Source of the DNA: BMS3Abin12 sp964487445
GTDB taxonomy: Bacteria > Pseudomonadota > Gammaproteobacteria > 21-64-14
Direction of reading: 5' to 3'
Length of the DNA stretch: 8,512 nt
NCBI GenBank assembly: GCA_964487445.1
Contig: CAZAQG010000091.1
Coordinates: forward strand, 1-8,512
Under the pieces are notes generated by a model. It was not told where the DNA came from, made no database searches, and worked only from the letters and a program-made list of their open reading frames with translations. Positions 6,025-8,512 of the stretch are shown here, one piece after another; positions within the stretch are counted from its first letter, which is position 1, and each line of letters starts with the position of its first letter. The position numbers were made by a program, and so were the translations under genes.

Positions 6025-6491
6025 GCCGCGGCCTGTCGCCGTTCCCAATCCGCGACGGCGGCCAGCAGTTCGGCGCCGGTAGCGCAGCCGCGCAGGGTCG
6101 CGCACAGCTGTGCGTCGCTGAACAGCTTGGCCAGTTGCGCCAGGATCTCCAGGTGCTCGTCGGTGTAGTGCTCCGGCACCAGCAATGCAAACAGCAGATC
6201 GACCGGTTGCCGGTCGGGGGCGTCGAAATCGATGCCTTCCTCGAGGGTCATGAGCGCCCCGATCGCGCGCCGGGCGCCCTTCAGGCGCCCGTGGGGCAGG
6301 GCAACGCCGTGTCCGAGCCCGGTGCCGCCGAGGCGCTCGCGTTCGATGAGGCTGTCGAAGACCTCCGCGGCGGTGAGGTCGGGCACGTCCGCCACGGCCA
6401 GCTCGCCGAGCCGTTCGAGGACACGCTTCTTGCTGCCGGCCTCGCCGCCGCAGGCCACCCGGGCCGGTGTGATCAGTTCCGAAATCCGCAT
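6021..6491 (-). CDS. ptsN: PTS EIIA-Ntr regulatory protein
   Basis: A 156-residue cytoplasmic EIIA of the fructose/nitrogen type; E. coli PtsN has 163. It accepts phosphate from an HPr-like protein and acts by binding targets, which in other bacteria include potassium transport proteins and sensor kinases. The active site GLGHGVALPHGRL (58-70) places the phosphorylated His at 67. The motif PVDLLFALLVPEH, shared with E. coli PtsN (QPVDLLFALLVP), confirms the subfamily. The start ATG at 6491 has no clear Shine-Dalgarno sequence; the frame begins MRISELITPARV, as expected. A 54-base gap separates it from hpf, and its stop overlaps the hprK start. No Npr or PtsP is visible, so its phosphate donor is probably the HPr encoded downstream. 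Confidence 0.96.
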   Translation of the reverse strand: MRISELITPARVACGGEAGSKKRVLERLGELAVADVPDLTAAEVFDSLIERERLGGTGLGHGVALPHGRLKGARRAIGALMTLEEGIDFDAPDRQPVDLLFALLVPEHYTDEHLEILAQLAKLFSDAQLCATLRGCATGAELLAAVADWERRQAAA

Positions 6492-6545
6492 CGCATGGTG
6501 ACCGTTATGAGATGTGGCGGCGGGACGGTGCGGGGCGTACCGCGC

Positions 6546-6860
6546 TCAGGCGTTGCGCGGCGCGCCGTTTCCGCGATGGTCGCCGATCTTTTCCTTGTGC
6601 CGCTTGAGCTGGCGGTCGAGCTTGTCCGCCAGTGCGTCGATCGCGGCATACATGTCCTCGTCGGTGGCGTCGGCATGGACCGTGGCACCGCTGATCTGCA
6701 GCGTCGCTTCGGCCCTGTGGCGCACTTTCTCGACACTCAGAACGACGTGGGTGTCGGTCACGTGGTCGAAGTGCCGCTCCAGGCGCTGCATCTTGCTGTC
6801 TACATACTCGCGCAGTGCCGGGGTGATGTCGATATGGTGTCCGGTGAGGTCGATCTGCAT
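6546..6860 (-). CDS. hpf: Ribosome hibernation promoting factor, short form
   Basis: A 104-residue HPF/YfiA family protein; E. coli HPF has 95. It binds the 30S decoding site in slow-growing cells and, in the short form, acts with RMF to form inactive 100S ribosomes. MQIDLTGHHIDITPALREYV (1-20) and DMYAAIDALADKLDRQLKRH (69-88) are close to E. coli HPF. There is no C-terminal dimerisation domain of the long form, only a short Arg/Gly/Asn tail (93-104). The ATG at 6860 is chosen over an in-frame TTG at 6893 because it gives the family N-terminus and has CAGGAG 7 bases upstream. That ribosome binding site lies partly within CCTGG/CCAGG, a very small possible hairpin. It sits 39 bases after rpoN, the conserved arrangement in proteobacteria. 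Confidence 0.96.
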   Translation of the reverse strand: MQIDLTGHHIDITPALREYVDSKMQRLERHFDHVTDTHVVLSVEKVRHRAEATLQISGATVHADATDEDMYAAIDALADKLDRQLKRHKEKIGDHRGNGAPRNA

Positions 6861-6899
6861 ACGTCGGCTCCTGGGTCCAGGGAAGATTCGCAATGGGTT

Positions 6900-8366
6900 T
6901 CAGCGCAGGTGCTTGCGCTCGTTGGAGGGAGGCAGGGATATCGCCTCGCGGTATTTGGCGACGGTGCGCCGGGCGACCGGGATCCCCTCGCGGGACAGCA
7001 GTTCGGCGATCTTGCTGTCGCTCAGGGGATGAACCGGGTCCTCCGTTCCGATCAGTTTTCTGATCTTGGCGCGGATCGCGGTCGCCGAGCATTCGCCGCC
7101 GTCCGCGGTACCGACATGGCTCGAGAAGAAGTACTTGAATTCGCAGATCCCGCGCGGAGTATGCAGGTACTTCTGCGTCGTGATCCGCGAGATCGTCGAT
7201 TCGTGCATGCTCACGGCGTCGGCGACCTCGCGCAGTACGAGCGGCTTCATCGACTCTTCGCCGTACTCCAGGAAGCCGCGTTGTCGCTCGACGATGCAGG
7301 ATGCCACCTTGAGCAGGGTATCGTTGCGGTTCTGGAGGCTCTTGATGAACCAGCGCGCCTCCTGCAGGTGGTTCTTCAGGTAGTTGTTGTCGGCACTGTC
7401 GTCGGCGCGTTTCACCAGCCCGGCATAATAGGGGTTCACCCGCAACCGCGGGGTGGATTCGGGGTTGAGTTCCACGCGCCACGCGCCGCGGTACTTGCGC
7501 ACGAATACGTCCGGGACGATGTACGCCGGCGGCGGGCCGGCGATCTGGGATCCGGGGCGCGGGTTGAGGGAGAGGATGAGCGCCGCCGCCAGCTCCATCT
7601 CCTCTTCGCCGATCTTGAGCTTGCGCATGATCTTCCCGTAGTCCCGTCGCCCCAGCGCATCCAGGTGCCTGGCGACGATCTCGCGGGCGCTTGCCAGCGC
7701 CGGGGTCTTGTCGGGATCGAACTGCTGGAGTTGGGCGATCAGGCACTCGCTCAGGGTGCGCGCGCCGCTGCCCACCGGATCGAAATTCTGGATGCGGTGC
7801 AGGACCGTCTCCACTTCCTCGAAGTCGATCTGCAGCGATGCGGGAAGTCCCTGGTGGATCTCCTCCAGCGGAAGCGAGAGGTAGCCGTCCTCGTTGATCG
7901 CGTCGATGATCGCCATCGCCACCGCCAGGTCGATGTCGCTGAACGGTGTGAGATTCATCTGCCAGAGCAGATGCTCGCGAAGGGTCTCGCCGCCGCCCCC
8001 GAGGATCTCCATCTCCCGCGAGTTGTCATCGCTGGGCCCGGAGTAGGGCGTCGGGATGTCGTAGATGTCCTCCCAGACGCTGTCGACCGGGAGTTCGTCG
8101 GGGATGCTGTCCTGGGTCCCGCCGGCCTCCACTTCGGCGGCGGCTTCGCCGTGGGATTCCATCGCACCCTCGGCGGCGCCGTTGCCCGGGGTCGGCGCCT
8201 CGTCTTCGGCCTCGTCGCCGGACTCCAGCATCAGATTGGATTCCAGTGCCTGCTGGATTTCCAACTGCAGCTCCACCGTCGACATCTGCAGCAGACGGAT
8301 CGCCTGTTGCAGTTGCGGCGTCATCGCCAAGTGCTGGCCGAGACGGAGCTGGATACTCTGTTTCAT
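6900..8366 (-). CDS. rpoN: RNA polymerase sigma-54 factor
   Basis: A 488-residue sigma-54 (E. coli 477) that directs RNA polymerase to -24/-12 promoters and needs ATP-driven enhancer-binding proteins to open them. Region I is QHLAMTPQLQQAIRLLQMST (11-30) plus ELQLEIQQALESN (32-44), the activator-responsive part. Region II is the variable acidic linker (about 50-125), rich in Glu, Asp and Ala. The core-binding domain follows (about 125-310). The helix-turn-helix for the -12 element is about LREVADAVSMHESTISRITT (378-397), followed by TPRGICEFKYFFSS (403-416). The RpoN box ARRTVAKYRE (465-474), which reads the -24 element, is perfect. The ATG at 8366 gives the standard N-terminus (MKQSIQLRLGQ), but no good Shine-Dalgarno sequence precedes it. 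It probably heads the operon, behind a sigma-54 type promoter. Confidence 0.98.
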   Translation of the reverse strand: MKQSIQLRLGQHLAMTPQLQQAIRLLQMSTVELQLEIQQALESNLMLESGDEAEDEAPTPGNGAAEGAMESHGEAAAEVEAGGTQDSIPDELPVDSVWEDIYDIPTPYSGPSDDNSREMEILGGGGETLREHLLWQMNLTPFSDIDLAVAMAIIDAINEDGYLSLPLEEIHQGLPASLQIDFEEVETVLHRIQNFDPVGSGARTLSECLIAQLQQFDPDKTPALASAREIVARHLDALGRRDYGKIMRKLKIGEEEMELAAALILSLNPRPGSQIAGPPPAYIVPDVFVRKYRGAWRVELNPESTPRLRVNPYYAGLVKRADDSADNNYLKNHLQEARWFIKSLQNRNDTLLKVASCIVERQRGFLEYGEESMKPLVLREVADAVSMHESTISRITTQKYLHTPRGICEFKYFFSSHVGTADGGECSATAIRAKIRKLIGTEDPVHPLSDSKIAELLSREGIPVARRTVAKYREAISLPPSNERKHLR

Positions 8367-8427
8367 AGTAAGGATTAAGGGTTTCTTTACCGAAACGGGG
8401 TGTTGGGCTGCCGATGCCGAAGTCTAC

Positions 8428-8443
8428 AGCAATTTCCGTACCA
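8428..8443 (-). promoter_or_regulatory. Near-consensus sigma-54 promoter upstream of rpoN
   Basis: The minus strand reads TGGTACGGAAATTGCT against the sigma-54 consensus TGGCACG-N4-TTGC(A/T). The only mismatch in the defined positions is T for C at the fourth base. The GG and GC dinucleotides are exactly 10 bases apart, a pyrimidine precedes TGG, and an A occupies the weak downstream A/T position. Transcription would start near 8417, leaving a leader of about 51 bases before the rpoN ATG. No enhancer site is visible in the 69 bases upstream to the window edge; such sites usually lie further away, here within lptB. It could activate rpoN or, if closed complexes occupy it unproductively, repress it. 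Confidence 0.65.
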
Positions 8444-8455
8444 ATGCAGTGGCGA

Positions 8456-8486
8456 CGGGCGTTCGGCCCCGGCTTGCGAACGCCCG
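8456..8486 (-). terminator. 10-bp inverted repeat just after lptB (weak terminator candidate)
   Basis: Perfect arms CGGGCGTTCG (8477-8486 on the minus strand) and CGAACGCCCG (8456-8465) flank an 11-base loop. The stem begins one base beyond the lptB stop and ends 13 bases before the sigma-54 site. The position suits separation of the lpt operon from rpoN, but no T-run follows, so it may be a processing or stability hairpin, or a protein-binding dyad, rather than an intrinsic terminator. Confidence 0.4.
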
Positions 8487-8487
8487 G

Positions 8488-8512
8488 TTACAGTCGGAAG
8501 TGGTGCCCCAGG
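8488..8512 (-). CDS. lptB: C-terminal end of LptB (LPS export ABC ATPase), partial
   Basis: Seven codons and a TAA stop are visible, encoding LGHHFRL. E. coli LptB ends YLGEDFRL, and lptB directly precedes rpoN in most gammaproteobacteria, so both ending and place agree. LptB is the cytoplasmic ATPase that powers lipopolysaccharide extraction by LptBFGC. No catalytic motif is inside the window. The call rests on a very short match plus gene order. Confidence 0.6.

Noticed and set aside
4226..6190. One long minus-strand frame that could be read as a 654-residue fusion ending in RapZ
   Set aside because: Its first part is the out-of-frame reading of ptsN and hprK; only the last 285 residues are real, starting at the GTG at 5083.
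6861..6893. An earlier TTG start for hpf
   Set aside because: The ATG at 6860 gives the family N-terminus and has CAGGAG at proper distance.
6135..8378. A 747-codon open frame on the plus strand, antisense to rpoN, hpf and ptsN
   Set aside because: The translation is low-complexity and rich in Val, Arg, Gly and Asp with no recognisable domain; three well-defined genes lie opposite. Long antisense frames are expected when third positions are mostly G or C.
1..8512. tRNA or rRNA genes, CRISPR arrays, insertion sequences, toxin-antitoxin or defence genes
   Set aside because: I saw no cloverleaf-like or rRNA sequence, no regularly spaced repeats, and no transposase motifs; the window is almost filled by core genes.

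Overview
The window is a GC-rich, densely packed piece of a proteobacterial chromosome. Every gene I can support reads on the minus strand, so the biological order runs from the right end to the left: lptB (last codons) > rpoN > hpf > ptsN > hprK > rapZ > EIIA-Man > ptsH > ptsI > mgtE > an unidentified gene cut by the left edge. This is the rpoN/PTS-Ntr locus in the form that carries HPr kinase, a complete EI/HPr pair and mgtE. The order, the LptB-type C-terminus next to rpoN and the protein styles point to a gammaproteobacterium outside the enterics, for example a Chromatiales/Ectothiorhodospiraceae- or Xanthomonadales-like lineage. That placement is inference; no taxonomic marker is present.

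Right end (about 6546-8512). The lptB tail is followed by a perfect 10-bp inverted repeat. A near-consensus sigma-54 (-24/-12) promoter then precedes rpoN itself, the clearest regulatory signal in the window and a strong hint of autoregulation. rpoN (sigma-54) and hpf (short ribosome hibernation factor) follow with small gaps.

Centre (about 3527-6491). ptsN, hprK, rapZ, EIIA-Man and ptsH are joined by three 4-base stop/start overlaps and one 1-base gap, so they look translationally coupled. rapZ and ptsH both use GTG starts. Together with ptsI they form a phosphorelay: EI takes phosphate from PEP, passes it to HPr His15, and HPr can pass it to EIIA-Ntr (His67) and EIIA-Man (His10). HprK can modify HPr at Ser46. 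No EIIB or EIIC permease is present, so the system looks regulatory rather than transporting. RapZ is an RNA-binding adaptor/NTPase.

Left part (1-3526). The ptsH-ptsI gap (129 bases) is the widest break inside the PTS block and holds two strong GC-rich hairpins. ptsI is followed by a 221-base gap with a REP-like GTAG palindrome, an AT-rich dyad and a plausible sigma-70 promoter for mgtE (Mg2+ channel). A start codon for one more gene lies 28 bases beyond mgtE, but only 15 complete codons are visible.

No tRNA, rRNA, CRISPR array, insertion sequence or defence gene was seen. The gene set is core and well known; the interest lies in the regulatory DNA between the genes.
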